A stretch of DNA of 64,000 bases, from positions 744,001 to 808,000 of the forward strand of contig PMSI01000001.1 of assembly GCA_003168375.1 (NCBI GenBank), written 5' to 3'. The notes beneath the pieces are model-generated. The model did no database searches. It saw only the letters and a list, made by a program, of their open reading frames with translations, and was not told the origin of the DNA. The stretch's first letter is position 1. Each line of letters opens with the position of its first letter. The translations under genes and the position numbers were made by a program. Shown piece after piece: positions 16,391 to 24,636 of this stretch. Origin of the DNA: Vulcanimicrobiota bacterium (GTDB lineage: Bacteria; Vulcanimicrobiota; Vulcanimicrobiia; Vulcanimicrobiales; Vulcanimicrobiaceae).

Positions 16391-16796
16391 CGTCGAGGAC
16401 GAAGCCCGGCATCACCGGCTCGCAGTCGAGCTCCGCGATCTCGCCGAGCGCGACATGCACGCCGTCGCGCCAGCTGTCGACGCGACGGCGGTACGGGTCG
16501 ATGAGCACGACGAGCGCCGAACCGTTGCGGACGTAGGCGCCGCACTTCGCGAGCTGCGCTTCACGCAGATCGGTCCGCGAAACGATCTCGAACGCGGGTC
16601 CGCATCGTACGCGGCGCTCCCATGAACGCAACTGGAACGACATCTCCACGTTCCGCATGCCGCCCGATGCGCCGTTCGGGCTCACGAGCAGCGCCCCGTC
16701 GGGGAGCCGCTCCACGGTATAGCCGGGGTTGAGCTCGTGCAGCAGCATGAGCTCGTCGTCGTCGGGAGGGGTGATCGGACGGAACGTGACTGCCAT
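16368..16796 (-). CDS. Uma2-like nuclease relic with internal deletion
   Basis: Protein of 142 residues. The start (ELNPGYTVERLPDGALLVSP, then SFQLRSW) and the end (AYVRNGSALVVLIDPYRRRVDSW, MPGFVLDVSSILEM) match Uma2 family PD-(D/E)xK proteins. The stretch between RSW and GPAFEIVSRTDL is about 45 residues shorter than usual, so the segment with the first catalytic Asp (the PDVxW motif) is missing while the E-x-x-S region remains. Nuclease activity is unlikely. A GAAAGAA box precedes ATG 16796. The 3' end overlaps rsmI by 23 bases. Confidence 0.65.
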   Translation of the reverse strand: MAVTFRPITPPDDDELMLLHELNPGYTVERLPDGALLVSPNGASGGMRNVEMSFQLRSWERRVRCGPAFEIVSRTDLREAQLAKCGAYVRNGSALVVLIDPYRRRVDSWRDGVHVALGEIAELDCEPVMPGFVLDVSSILEM

Positions 16797-16889
16797 GATT
16801 TCTTTCCCAAGCCAAGTGTATCACGACGGGCGGCTCGGTCCGCTAGGCGCGAAGGGTGACAATGCGGACAGGATGACGAAGCGGGGCGG

Positions 16890-18416
16890 GTGCCCCCGCA
16901 GCCCGCGTTCTACGTCACGACCCCGATCTATTACATCAGCGGCACGCCGCACATCGGTCACGCGTACACCTCGATCGCCGCCGACGTGCTGGCGCGCACC
17001 GCGCGCGCGCACGGTCCGGCGCGCGCGCTGACCGGAACCGACGAGCACGGTCAGAAGGTCGCCAACGCCGCGGCCGCGGCGGAGATGACCCCGCAGCAGT
17101 ACGTCGATTCGCTCGCTCCCACGTGGCGCGAGCTCGCGCCGGCATTCGACGCGAAGTTCGACGACTTCGTCCGCACCACCGAGCCGCGCCATCAGCGCGC
17201 CTGCCTCGCGCTGTTCGAGCGGATGCGCGAGGCCGGCGACGTGTACGAAGGCGTCTATGAGGGCTGGTACTGCACGCACGACGAGACGTTCTGGCCGGAG
17301 GCGAAGCTCGTCGACGGGCGCTGTCCGAACCCGGAGTGCCGCCGCCCGGTGCAGTGGCTCTCGGAGAAGAACTGGTTCTTCAAGCTCTCGAAGTACAATC
17401 AGCCGTTGCTCGACCTCTTTCGCGGCGATCCCGACTTCTTGCGGCCGCAGTCTCGCTACAACGAGATGATGGCGATCCTCGAGGAAGGGCTCGAGGACTT
17501 TTCGATCTCGCGCTCGTCGTTCGACTGGGGGATACCGTTGCCGGGCGGCGGCGTGCTGTACGTGTGGTACGACGCGCTGATCAGCTACATCAGCGGACTG
17601 GGCTGGCCCGACGATCCCGACGGCCTCTACGCAGGATTCTGGCCGGGGATGCATTTGATCGGCAAGGAGATCGCCCGCTTCCACACGATCATTTGGCCCG
17701 CGATGCTGATGTCGGCCGGGCTGCCGATTCCGAAGCGCGTGTTCGCACACGGCTGGATCACCAGCGACTCGGGCACGAAGATCGGCAAGTCGCTCGGCAA
17801 CGCGATGGATCCGTTCGCGATGAAGGCCGAGTTCGGCGCCGATTCGCTGCGCTATTTTCTGATGCGTGAGGCCCCGTTCGGGAGCGACTTCTCGATCTCG
17901 ATGGAGAAGCTGCGCCAGCGCCACAACAGCGACCTCGGCAACGATCTGGGCAACCTGCTGCGGCGTTCGCTGGCGATGCTGCAGCAGTATCGCAACGGTC
18001 TTGTCCCGCAGCCGACCGAGGGGCGCGTGCAAGAGCGTGTCGCCGATCTTCCCGCGCTGGTGAACGAGCACGTGATGTGCCTGCGGTTTCGTGAAGCGCT
18101 CGACGAGATCTGGAATCTCGTCACGCTGCTCAACCGCGCGATCGACGAGCAGAAGCCGTGGGAACTCTACAAACACGGGCGCGGGGTCGAGCTCGACGCG
18201 CTGCTGTACGACCTCTGCGAAGGGTTGCGCTGGCTGAGCCTGCTGCTGTTTCCCTACATGCCGTCGAAGGCGACCGAGATCTGGCACCAGCTCGGACTCG
18301 AAGGAACTCCCGAGCTGCCCTGGGACGAAGAGCTCGTCTGGGGCCGGCTCGCGGCCGGGACGCAAACGAATCCCGGCGCGCCGCTCTTCCCACGCATCGA
18401 CCCGCCCGCGGCGTAG
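16890..18416 (+). CDS. metG: Methionyl-tRNA synthetase
   Basis: Class I synthetase, 508 residues, charging tRNA-Met. HIGH is exact (residues 21-24 in PHIGHAYTS); the KMSKS loop reads KIGKS (297-301 in SGTKIGKSLGN). The connective peptide keeps three of four zinc-knuckle Cys (C128, C145, C150). The anticodon-binding helices are present; there is no C-terminal EMAPII tRNA-binding domain, so it is the short form. GTG start, with AAGCGGGG upstream. Confidence 0.95.
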   Translation: MPPQPAFYVTTPIYYISGTPHIGHAYTSIAADVLARTARAHGPARALTGTDEHGQKVANAAAAAEMTPQQYVDSLAPTWRELAPAFDAKFDDFVRTTEPRHQRACLALFERMREAGDVYEGVYEGWYCTHDETFWPEAKLVDGRCPNPECRRPVQWLSEKNWFFKLSKYNQPLLDLFRGDPDFLRPQSRYNEMMAILEEGLEDFSISRSSFDWGIPLPGGGVLYVWYDALISYISGLGWPDDPDGLYAGFWPGMHLIGKEIARFHTIIWPAMLMSAGLPIPKRVFAHGWITSDSGTKIGKSLGNAMDPFAMKAEFGADSLRYFLMREAPFGSDFSISMEKLRQRHNSDLGNDLGNLLRRSLAMLQQYRNGLVPQPTEGRVQERVADLPALVNEHVMCLRFREALDEIWNLVTLLNRAIDEQKPWELYKHGRGVELDALLYDLCEGLRWLSLLLFPYMPSKATEIWHQLGLEGTPELPWDEELVWGRLAAGTQTNPGAPLFPRIDPPAA

Positions 18417-18446
18417 TTCGCGCCGCGTGCACGAGGAGATTCCGCC

Positions 18447-19019
18447 ATGGCGATGACCGTCGACACGACCCGCGTACCGTCCACCAACGGCCACGACGCG
18501 CTCCACCGCACGGGGATCGCCCTGCGCGGCGTCGCCGCGATCGCGCTCGGCGCGGTCGCAATCTACTTCCGCGTGTACTCGACGCTGCTGGTCGGCGCGT
18601 TCGCGGCGTTCGCGATCGTCGACGGCATCGTGCGCCTCGTTCTCGCGCTGCGCTCGACCGGGCGCGACAAGGCGTGGCTGATCCACGCGCTCGAAGGTGT
18701 GGTCGGTATCGGGCTGGGCGTCGTCGCGTGGACGTTCGCGCGAAGCCTGATCTCGCTGACCTGGACGATCGCCGAGTGGGCGTTCGGGATCGGCGTGCTT
18801 ACGATCGTGTTCGCGGCGGTGACGTGGGGCCGCCTGAAGGATGCCTGGCTCTGGCTGCTCGCTGGTATTCTGCTGATCGCGCTCGGAGGGGCGATGCTCT
18901 GGTTCACCCTCGGCGGGTTGCTCGCGCCGGGGATCGCGCTCGGGCTGTTCGGGATCGTGTACGGCGGCGTCTCGCTGCTGATCGCAGCGCGCACGCACCA
19001 TTCGCAGCTGAACCCGTAG
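18447..19019 (+). CDS. HdeD/DUF308-like membrane protein
   Basis: Protein of 190 residues with six hydrophobic helices in three pairs and Trp/Gly-rich turns (RGVAAIALGAVAIYF, LEGVVGIGLGVVAWTF, LGGAMLWFTLGGLLAPG). This repeat pattern is typical of HdeD/DUF308 proteins, linked in enterobacteria to acid resistance; here the role is unknown. AGGAGA lies 8 bases before ATG 18447. Confidence 0.75.
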   Translation: MAMTVDTTRVPSTNGHDALHRTGIALRGVAAIALGAVAIYFRVYSTLLVGAFAAFAIVDGIVRLVLALRSTGRDKAWLIHALEGVVGIGLGVVAWTFARSLISLTWTIAEWAFGIGVLTIVFAAVTWGRLKDAWLWLLAGILLIALGGAMLWFTLGGLLAPGIALGLFGIVYGGVSLLIAARTHHSQLNP

Positions 19020-19022
19020 CGG

Positions 19023-20012
19023 TTACTGCCGGTCTGGCGCGGGCTGATTGCCGTTGGCGCGTTCGCGCGCGAAGATGTTCTCGCACGCCGCGCGGTAGAA
19101 CGTGCAGATCGCGCGCGAGAGCGCGAAGTTCGGCGGGAGGGCGAACCCTTGGGGCGGGCCCTGCGGCGCGAAGCGCATGTCGTAGTTCGGATTCACGCGC
19201 AAGTCGAACGGGTCCATTCGCGCCGGAAACCGGTAGGCCCACGGATACGACACGTTCTCGAAATAGCCGTCGTTGTAGCGGATCATGCAGCGGATGTAGT
19301 AGTACCGCACCGCGCCGTGCATCATCGGCCCCTCGAGCGGGACGCAATCGCCCTGAAAGGCCGCCATGAACTGCTCCGGCGTTCCGGCCATGATCGCTTC
19401 GTAGCGCTTCTGGTCGGGGCTGCGCGCCGGCGGACGGCGCTGCGGCGGTACGTTGCTCAGCGCGTGCTGTGCTTGGGCGATCGTCCGGCTGAACTGCGCG
19501 TCGAGCGCGGCGATCTGCTGCGAAGAGAACCCGTTCTTCGATTCGGCGGGCGCAGCGGTCTCGTGCGGCCGCGGCTGCGGTGTCGGCGCGGCGAGAGGAT
19601 GGTGCAGCGTGCCTTTCGTGGGACGATAGGTCGGCATCGTCGTCGGCTCGAGCGTGGGGCGGCGGAGCGGAGGCGCCGTCGCAACCGGCGGCAAGGTCGG
19701 AACGGGCGGCATCCTCAGGTTCGGGAGCTGCGCCACTTGCCGGCGCCGGCGGGGGACCGGGCGTCGACGCGGCGGTGTACGGTGCGCTTCGCGCGGCACC
19801 GTGCGCTTCTCGATCGTGATCGCATCGGAGAGCGCGACGATCTCCGGCGCCGGCGTCGGGCGAGGGAGCAGCTTTGCGATGGCGGGCGCGAGACGCGGCC
19901 ACCACCATCTCGCCACGCCGCCACCTGCGATGTGGACCAGGAGCGAGAGAAGCAGCGCTGCCGGGAGGAGCCAACGACCGCGCCGGTCGTCGCGCTCGGG
20001 GAACAAGTGCAC
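19023..20012 (-). CDS. TonB-like membrane-anchored Pro-rich protein
   Basis: Protein of 329 residues: short basic N terminus, one membrane helix (LLPAALLLSLLVHIAGGGVA, residues 15-34), then about 110 residues rich in Pro, Arg and Thr of the kind that spans the periplasm in TonB, and a globular C-terminal domain with four Cys and many aromatic residues (RYYYIRCMIRYNDGYFENVSY). The C-terminal domain does not match TonB, so function is open. GTG start, 20 bases from the divergent tatD start. Confidence 0.6.
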   Translation of the reverse strand: MHLFPERDDRRGRWLLPAALLLSLLVHIAGGGVARWWWPRLAPAIAKLLPRPTPAPEIVALSDAITIEKRTVPREAHRTPPRRRPVPRRRRQVAQLPNLRMPPVPTLPPVATAPPLRRPTLEPTTMPTYRPTKGTLHHPLAAPTPQPRPHETAAPAESKNGFSSQQIAALDAQFSRTIAQAQHALSNVPPQRRPPARSPDQKRYEAIMAGTPEQFMAAFQGDCVPLEGPMMHGAVRYYYIRCMIRYNDGYFENVSYPWAYRFPARMDPFDLRVNPNYDMRFAPQGPPQGFALPPNFALSRAICTFYRAACENIFARERANGNQPAPDRQ

Positions 20013-20032
20013 GGAGGGCCTAAGGGTTCACC

Positions 20033-20815
20033 ATGATCGACACGCACGCCCACGTCCACGACCCGGCGTTCGATGAGGACCGTGAGGCGATGCTGGCGCG
20101 GGCTCGCGAGCGGGGCGTCGATGCGATCGTCACGGTCGGCTGTGACGTCGAGGATAGCCGCCGAGCCTGCGAGACCGCTGAGAGGTACGGGCTCTCGGCA
20201 ACCGTCGGGATCCATCCGCACGAAGCGAAGGATGCGCCGCAGGATCTGGCCGCCGCGTTCGACGCGCTGCGCGCGCGGTACGGCGAACGCGTCGTCGCGG
20301 TCGGCGAGACCGGACTCGACTACCACTACGATCACAGCCCGCGCGAGGTGCAGCGCGCGGTCTTCGCGACGCAACTCGCGTACGCGCGCGAGCGCGGTCT
20401 GCCGCTCGTGTTCCACCAGCGCGAGGCGCACGCCGACTTCGTCGCCGGTCTGCGCGCGGGCTACGATCCGCGCACGCAGCGCGGCATCGTCCACTGCTTC
20501 ACCGGCACGCCCGACGAGGCGCGGCTGTTCGCCGGTGAGTTCGGCCTGCTGCTCGGGATCGGCGGCGTGGTGACGTTCAAGACGGCACAGCCGCTGCGCG
20601 ACGCGGTGAGCGAGGTCGGGCTCGCATCGATCGTGCTCGAAACCGATTGTCCGTATCTCGCGCCGGTTCCGCATCGCGGCAAGCGCAACGAACCGGCGTA
20701 CGTCGCCGACACCGCGCGCGTCGTCGCCGGCGTGCTGGGCGTCGACGTGGCGACCGTGATCGCGCGCGCCGACGCCAACGCGCGCCGCGTTCTGGGACTG
20801 CAGGTCGCCGCGTGA
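20033..20815 (+). CDS. tatD: TatD family metal-dependent nuclease
   Basis: TIM-barrel hydrolase of 260 residues. Metal ligands are visible: DTHAHVHD at the start, GETGLDYH, FHQREAH, HCFTG and ETDCPYLAP. TatD proteins are DNases acting in repair. A clear ribosome site (TAAGGG) precedes ATG 20033. It heads a co-directional run (tatD-corA-ubiE-prenyl synthase-tatA-tatC-resB-ccsA). Confidence 0.93.
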   Translation: MIDTHAHVHDPAFDEDREAMLARARERGVDAIVTVGCDVEDSRRACETAERYGLSATVGIHPHEAKDAPQDLAAAFDALRARYGERVVAVGETGLDYHYDHSPREVQRAVFATQLAYARERGLPLVFHQREAHADFVAGLRAGYDPRTQRGIVHCFTGTPDEARLFAGEFGLLLGIGGVVTFKTAQPLRDAVSEVGLASIVLETDCPYLAPVPHRGKRNEPAYVADTARVVAGVLGVDVATVIARADANARRVLGLQVAA

Positions 20816-21846
20816 TCGTCCCCCGGCCCGACCGCCCGGTCCGCGAGACGAACGCGATCTCCGCCGAGCACGAGTCGCGCTGCATGATCTTCACCGGCCA
20901 GGACACGGCGCGCGCGCTCAAAGACCCCAGCGAGATCTCCGAGCTGCTCAAGGACGAGCACAACTTCGTCTGGTTCGATCTCGCCGAGCCGACCCAAGCC
21001 GATCTCGCGCTGCTCCAGGAAGAGTTCGCGCTGCACCCGGCCGCGATCGAAGACGCCGCGCTCGTCCACGAGCGGCCGAAGATCGAAGCGTTCGACGGTT
21101 TCCGCCTCGTCGTGCTGCACGCCGCGACGGTCGAGCGGGCCGAGCTGGTGCTCCACGAGATCGCGCTCTTTGTCGGCAAGAACTTCCTGATCACGATCCG
21201 AGCGCATCCGGTCTACCCGCTCGACGAGATCGAGCGCCGCTGGCTCGCGCGCGGTACGATCCCGCACACCTCGACCGGGCTGCTGTACGTGATCCTCGAC
21301 GTCGTCGTCGACGGCTACCTTCCGGTCGCGAGCGCGTACGACGAGCGCCTCGTCGCGCTGGAGAACAAAGTGCTCGCGCGCCGTGAACGCGACCCGGAAG
21401 GCGTCCTGCGCGAGGTCTCCGCGTTCAAACGCGACCTCGTCCGCCTGCGGCACGCGGTCGCGCCGGTACGCGACATCCTCGCGCCGATGCTGCGCGGCGA
21501 GCTCGAACCGTCCGGCTCCGGGATGACGGTGTATTTCCGCGACGTACACGATCACGCGCTGCGCGTGACCGATCAGATCGACTCGATCCGCGACCTGCTC
21601 AACAGCACGCTCGACATCCACCTCTCGACCGAAGCCCACCGCCAAGGCGAGGTCTCGAAGCAGCTCACGATCATCGCGACGATCTTTCTGCCGCTGGCCT
21701 TCATCACCGGGTTCTTCGGCCAGAACTTCGGCTGGATGGTCAACCACATCGACAAAGCGGAGCATTTCTGGTTCATCGGGGTCGGTACGCAGCTGCTCGC
21801 GGTCGTCGTGCTGATCGGCTACTTCAAGCGCAAAGGCTGGTTTTAG
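20812..21846 (+). CDS. corA: CorA-type magnesium/cobalt transporter
   Basis: Protein of 344 residues: large N-terminal cytosolic domain, long coiled helix (NSTLDIHLSTEAHRQGEVSK), two C-terminal membrane helices. The selectivity loop reads FFGQNFGWM, so the classic GMN is GQN. GQN occurs in a sub-group of CorA-like proteins and may change ion choice. GTG 20812 overlaps the tatD stop (GTGA); ATG 20884 is an alternative start. Confidence 0.9.
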   Translation: MIVPRPDRPVRETNAISAEHESRCMIFTGQDTARALKDPSEISELLKDEHNFVWFDLAEPTQADLALLQEEFALHPAAIEDAALVHERPKIEAFDGFRLVVLHAATVERAELVLHEIALFVGKNFLITIRAHPVYPLDEIERRWLARGTIPHTSTGLLYVILDVVVDGYLPVASAYDERLVALENKVLARRERDPEGVLREVSAFKRDLVRLRHAVAPVRDILAPMLRGELEPSGSGMTVYFRDVHDHALRVTDQIDSIRDLLNSTLDIHLSTEAHRQGEVSKQLTIIATIFLPLAFITGFFGQNFGWMVNHIDKAEHFWFIGVGTQLLAVVVLIGYFKRKGWF

Positions 21847-21863
21847 AGGCGCTCTCGCCTAAG

Positions 21864-22583
21864 ATGGGCGTAATGGTGACGGACCCAGCCGGCAAGGGCG
21901 CTTACGTTCGCGAGATGTTTGCGGCGATTGCCCCCCGCTACGACCGCGCGAACCGGCTGCTCACCGCCGGCGTCGACGAGGCGTGGCGCCGCCGCGCCGT
22001 CGCCGAGCTCGCCGCGCCGCACGGCGGCCGCGTGGTGGACCTGTGCTGCGGGACGGGCGACCTCGTCTTCCACCTGCTCAAGACCGACCCGGCCCTGGAA
22101 GTCGTCGGCGTCGACTTCACCCCGGCGATGCTCGAGGGCGCGCGCTCGCGCGCGAAGCGCGCCGACCCGAAGGCCCGGGCCGGCTTCGTCGAAGGCGACG
22201 TAACCCGGCTGCCGTTCGCGGACGCCAGCTTCGACGGGGCGACGATGGGGTTCTCGATGCGGAACGTGGTCGACGTCGTCGGCACCCTCAAGGAGGCTCG
22301 GCGCGTGCTGCGCCCCGGGGCCCGGTTCGTGAACCTCGACGTGACCAAGCCCGCCAACCCGCTGGTCCGCCGGGTCTTCGGGCTCTACTTCTACGGGATC
22401 GTACCGCTGGTCGGGGGGATCGTCGGCGGCTCGAAGACCGCCTACCGCTACCTGCCGAACTCGCTGACGAACTTCCCCGACGCCGACGGGCTCGCCGACC
22501 GCTTCCGGGTCGCCGGGTTCCGCGACGTGCGGACGATCCGGCTGGGGTTCGGGGCGATCGCACTCCACGTGGGGGTCGCCTGA
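21864..22583 (+). CDS. ubiE: Demethylmenaquinone/ubiquinone C-methyltransferase
   Basis: Class I SAM methyltransferase of 239 residues. FAAIAPRYDRANRLLTAGVD, VVDLCCGTGDLVFHL (SAM motif I), MGFSMRNVVD and SLTNFPDA are UbiE/MenG hallmarks. It carries out the last step of menaquinone synthesis (ubiquinone in some bacteria). The next gene makes the polyprenyl tail donor and starts at the last base of this stop, so both serve quinone supply. Confidence 0.93.
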   Translation: MGVMVTDPAGKGAYVREMFAAIAPRYDRANRLLTAGVDEAWRRRAVAELAAPHGGRVVDLCCGTGDLVFHLLKTDPALEVVGVDFTPAMLEGARSRAKRADPKARAGFVEGDVTRLPFADASFDGATMGFSMRNVVDVVGTLKEARRVLRPGARFVNLDVTKPANPLVRRVFGLYFYGIVPLVGGIVGGSKTAYRYLPNSLTNFPDADGLADRFRVAGFRDVRTIRLGFGAIALHVGVA

Positions 22584-23539
22584 TGCTCCATCGAGCGCGG
22601 CGCGGCCCCGACCTCTACGCGCTGGTCGAGGAGTACTTCCGCTCGGCGTTCGCGACCGACAACGAGCTGATCACCGAGGCGATCCGGCGGATGCTGGCGG
22701 CCGGCGGGAAGCGGCTGCGCCCGCGCTTCACCCTGCTCGCCGCGGAGGCGGTCGGCGGCAGGGCCGAGGAGCACTTGCGCCTGGCCGCGTTCATGGAGCT
22801 GATCCACGTCGCGACGCTGATCCACGACGACGTCGTCGACGGCGCCGAGACCCGGCGCGGGGTCAACGCGACCGCGGTCGACTTCGGCAACCGGATCAGC
22901 GTGCTCGCCGGGGACTACCTGTTCGCCTGGATCTTCAAAAACGTGACCGCGAGCTACCAGCACCCCGTCCCGCACGTGCTCAGCTCGACGCTGGCCGACA
23001 TCACCGACGGCGAGGTGCTCCAGCTGAAGGCGCTCGGCGATCTGGACACGACGCTGGCGGCGTACGTAGAAGTGGCGGCGAAGAAGACGGCCTCTCTCTT
23101 CGCCGCCTCCACCGAGTGCGGCGCGTTGGCCGCGGGCGGCTCGCCGTTCGCGGTCAGGGCGCTGCGCGATTTCGGGACGGCCTACGGGATCGCGTTCCAG
23201 ATGCGCGACGACCTGCTCGACCTGACCGCCGACGAGGCCACGCTCGGCAAGCCCGTCGGCAACGACCTGCGCGAGCAAAAGATGACCGTCCCGCTCGTCC
23301 TTGCCCTCGAGGCCGGCGATCGGGAATTCCGTGCCGCCGTCGAACGTTTCTTCGCCGACGGGGGAGGCGAGCCCGAACGGGTCGCCGAGGTCGTCGCCGG
23401 GATCGGCGCGCAGGGCGGGCTCGTGAAAACAGAAGCCGTCCTCGCGGGCTACGTCGAACGAGCGAAACAGTCGCTCGCGCCGCTCGGTACCGCACCAGCC
23501 CGCGCCGAACTCGCCGCGCTCGCGGACGCCCTGCTCTAA
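22583..23539 (+). CDS. Polyprenyl diphosphate synthase
   Basis: Long-chain trans-prenyltransferase of 318 residues. First aspartate-rich motif HDDVVDGAETRRG, second FQMRDDLLDL, plus GGKRLRPRF near the N terminus. It condenses isopentenyl diphosphate to make the quinone side chain (heptaprenyl/octaprenyl type; chain length not decidable by eye). ATG 22583 overlaps the ubiE stop by one base (TGATG). Confidence 0.92.
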   Translation: MLHRARRGPDLYALVEEYFRSAFATDNELITEAIRRMLAAGGKRLRPRFTLLAAEAVGGRAEEHLRLAAFMELIHVATLIHDDVVDGAETRRGVNATAVDFGNRISVLAGDYLFAWIFKNVTASYQHPVPHVLSSTLADITDGEVLQLKALGDLDTTLAAYVEVAAKKTASLFAASTECGALAAGGSPFAVRALRDFGTAYGIAFQMRDDLLDLTADEATLGKPVGNDLREQKMTVPLVLALEAGDREFRAAVERFFADGGGEPERVAEVVAGIGAQGGLVKTEAVLAGYVERAKQSLAPLGTAPARAELAALADALL

Positions 23540-23553
23540 AGTCGGAGACCCCA

Positions 23554-23853
23554 ATGTTCTCACCCATCGAAATCGCCGCAGTCGTCGGCGTCGCGATCCT
23601 CGTCTTCGGCGCCGACAAGCTGCCGAAGCTCGCTCGCAGTGCCGGTCAGGCCAAGAAAGAGTTCATGGTCGGGCAGGCCGAGGCCGACGTCGCCGCCGAG
23701 CGCGCCCGCGACGAAGCGCGCCGCAAGGCGGAAGCCGACGTGCTCGTCGCCGAGCGCGCGACCGGCGCGGGCGCGGTCGGCCAGCCGACGATCGTCCCGG
23801 ATCCGCAGACCGGCGCCCCCGGCCCCACCACCATCGCGCGCCCCAACCCGTAA
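23554..23853 (+). CDS. tatA: Sec-independent translocase subunit TatA/TatB
   Basis: Protein of 99 residues: one membrane helix, then the LVFGADKLPKLARSAGQAKKEF hinge and amphipathic helix (FGxxKLPxLxRxxG pattern), a charged Ala/Glu/Arg-rich coil and a Pro-rich tail. TatA forms the pore of the Tat system with TatC, which follows directly. GGAG at 23544-23547 precedes ATG 23554. Confidence 0.9.
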   Translation: MFSPIEIAAVVGVAILVFGADKLPKLARSAGQAKKEFMVGQAEADVAAERARDEARRKAEADVLVAERATGAGAVGQPTIVPDPQTGAPGPTTIARPNP

Positions 23854-24636
23854 GTGATCGCAGAGCGGTCGCCGCTCGACGAAGAGAAGCGCGAGGGCCT
23901 CAACTGGGATCAGAAAGAGATGCCGTTCACGGAGCACCTGCGGGAGCTCCGGAACCGGCTGTTCGTCTGCGTCGTCACGATCGCGGTGCTGGCGCTGGGG
24001 CTGCTCTATCCCGCGCAACTCGCGATCCCGTGGCTGACCCACCTCTACTTCGGCAACGTCCAGCTGCACGCGTTCGGCCCGGGCGATGCGCTGTGGGCGA
24101 TCTTCAAGCTCTCGCTCTACGGCGCGGTCGTGCTCGGCCTGCCGGTGCTTCTTTTCCAGATCTGGATGTTCGTCGTGCCGGCGGTTCATCCGCGGACGCG
24201 CCACGCGGTCTACTCGTACGTCGTGCCGTCGTTCCTGCTCGCATTGGCCGGGATCGCGTTCGCGCACTATCTGGTGATCCCGCGCGCTATCGCGGGGCTC
24301 GAGTACTTCACGGAAAAGATCGCGGTTCCGACCTACGGGATCGAGAACACGCTCAACCTCGTCCTGCTGATGCTGCTCGCGTTCGCGATCGTCTTTCAGA
24401 CGCCGATCGTCATGCTGCTGGGCGCGCGGATCGGGCTGATCAACAGTACGCTGCTGCGCAAGTACCGCCGGTACATCGGTTTCGGGATGCTCGTCGCGGG
24501 CGCGGTCTTGGCGCCCGACGGTAGTCCCGTCACGATGACGCTGATCGCCGCACCGATGTACGTGCTGTTCGAAGCCTCGATCTGGCTGATCGTGCTGATG
24601 GAGAAGCGGTGGAAGCGGGAAGGTCCGGCCGGATAG
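23854..24636 (+). CDS. tatC: Sec-independent translocase subunit TatC
   Basis: Receptor subunit of the Tat pathway, 260 residues with six helices. PFTEHLRELRNRL is the family N terminus; FQIWMFVVPAVHPRTRHAV and FGMLVAGAVLAPDGSPVT are also typical. GTG start directly after the tatA stop. A Rieske protein with a twin-arginine signal (SRRTFM) in this window is a likely substrate. Confidence 0.95.
   Translation: MIAERSPLDEEKREGLNWDQKEMPFTEHLRELRNRLFVCVVTIAVLALGLLYPAQLAIPWLTHLYFGNVQLHAFGPGDALWAIFKLSLYGAVVLGLPVLLFQIWMFVVPAVHPRTRHAVYSYVVPSFLLALAGIAFAHYLVIPRAIAGLEYFTEKIAVPTYGIENTLNLVLLMLLAFAIVFQTPIVMLLGARIGLINSTLLRKYRRYIGFGMLVAGAVLAPDGSPVTMTLIAAPMYVLFEASIWLIVLMEKRWKREGPAG

Noticed and set aside
16851-16881. 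GAAGGGTGACA and CAGGATGACGAAG before metG as a further copy of the junction repeat
   Set aside because: Only pieces match and the order is broken; too weak to call a copy.
16821-19001. 726-codon open frame on the minus strand
   Set aside because: Antisense shadow of metG and the DUF308-type gene; no domain and very high Arg content.
23560-24267. 235-codon minus frame opposite tatA/tatC
   Set aside because: Shadow of tatA and tatC, whose motifs are unambiguous.
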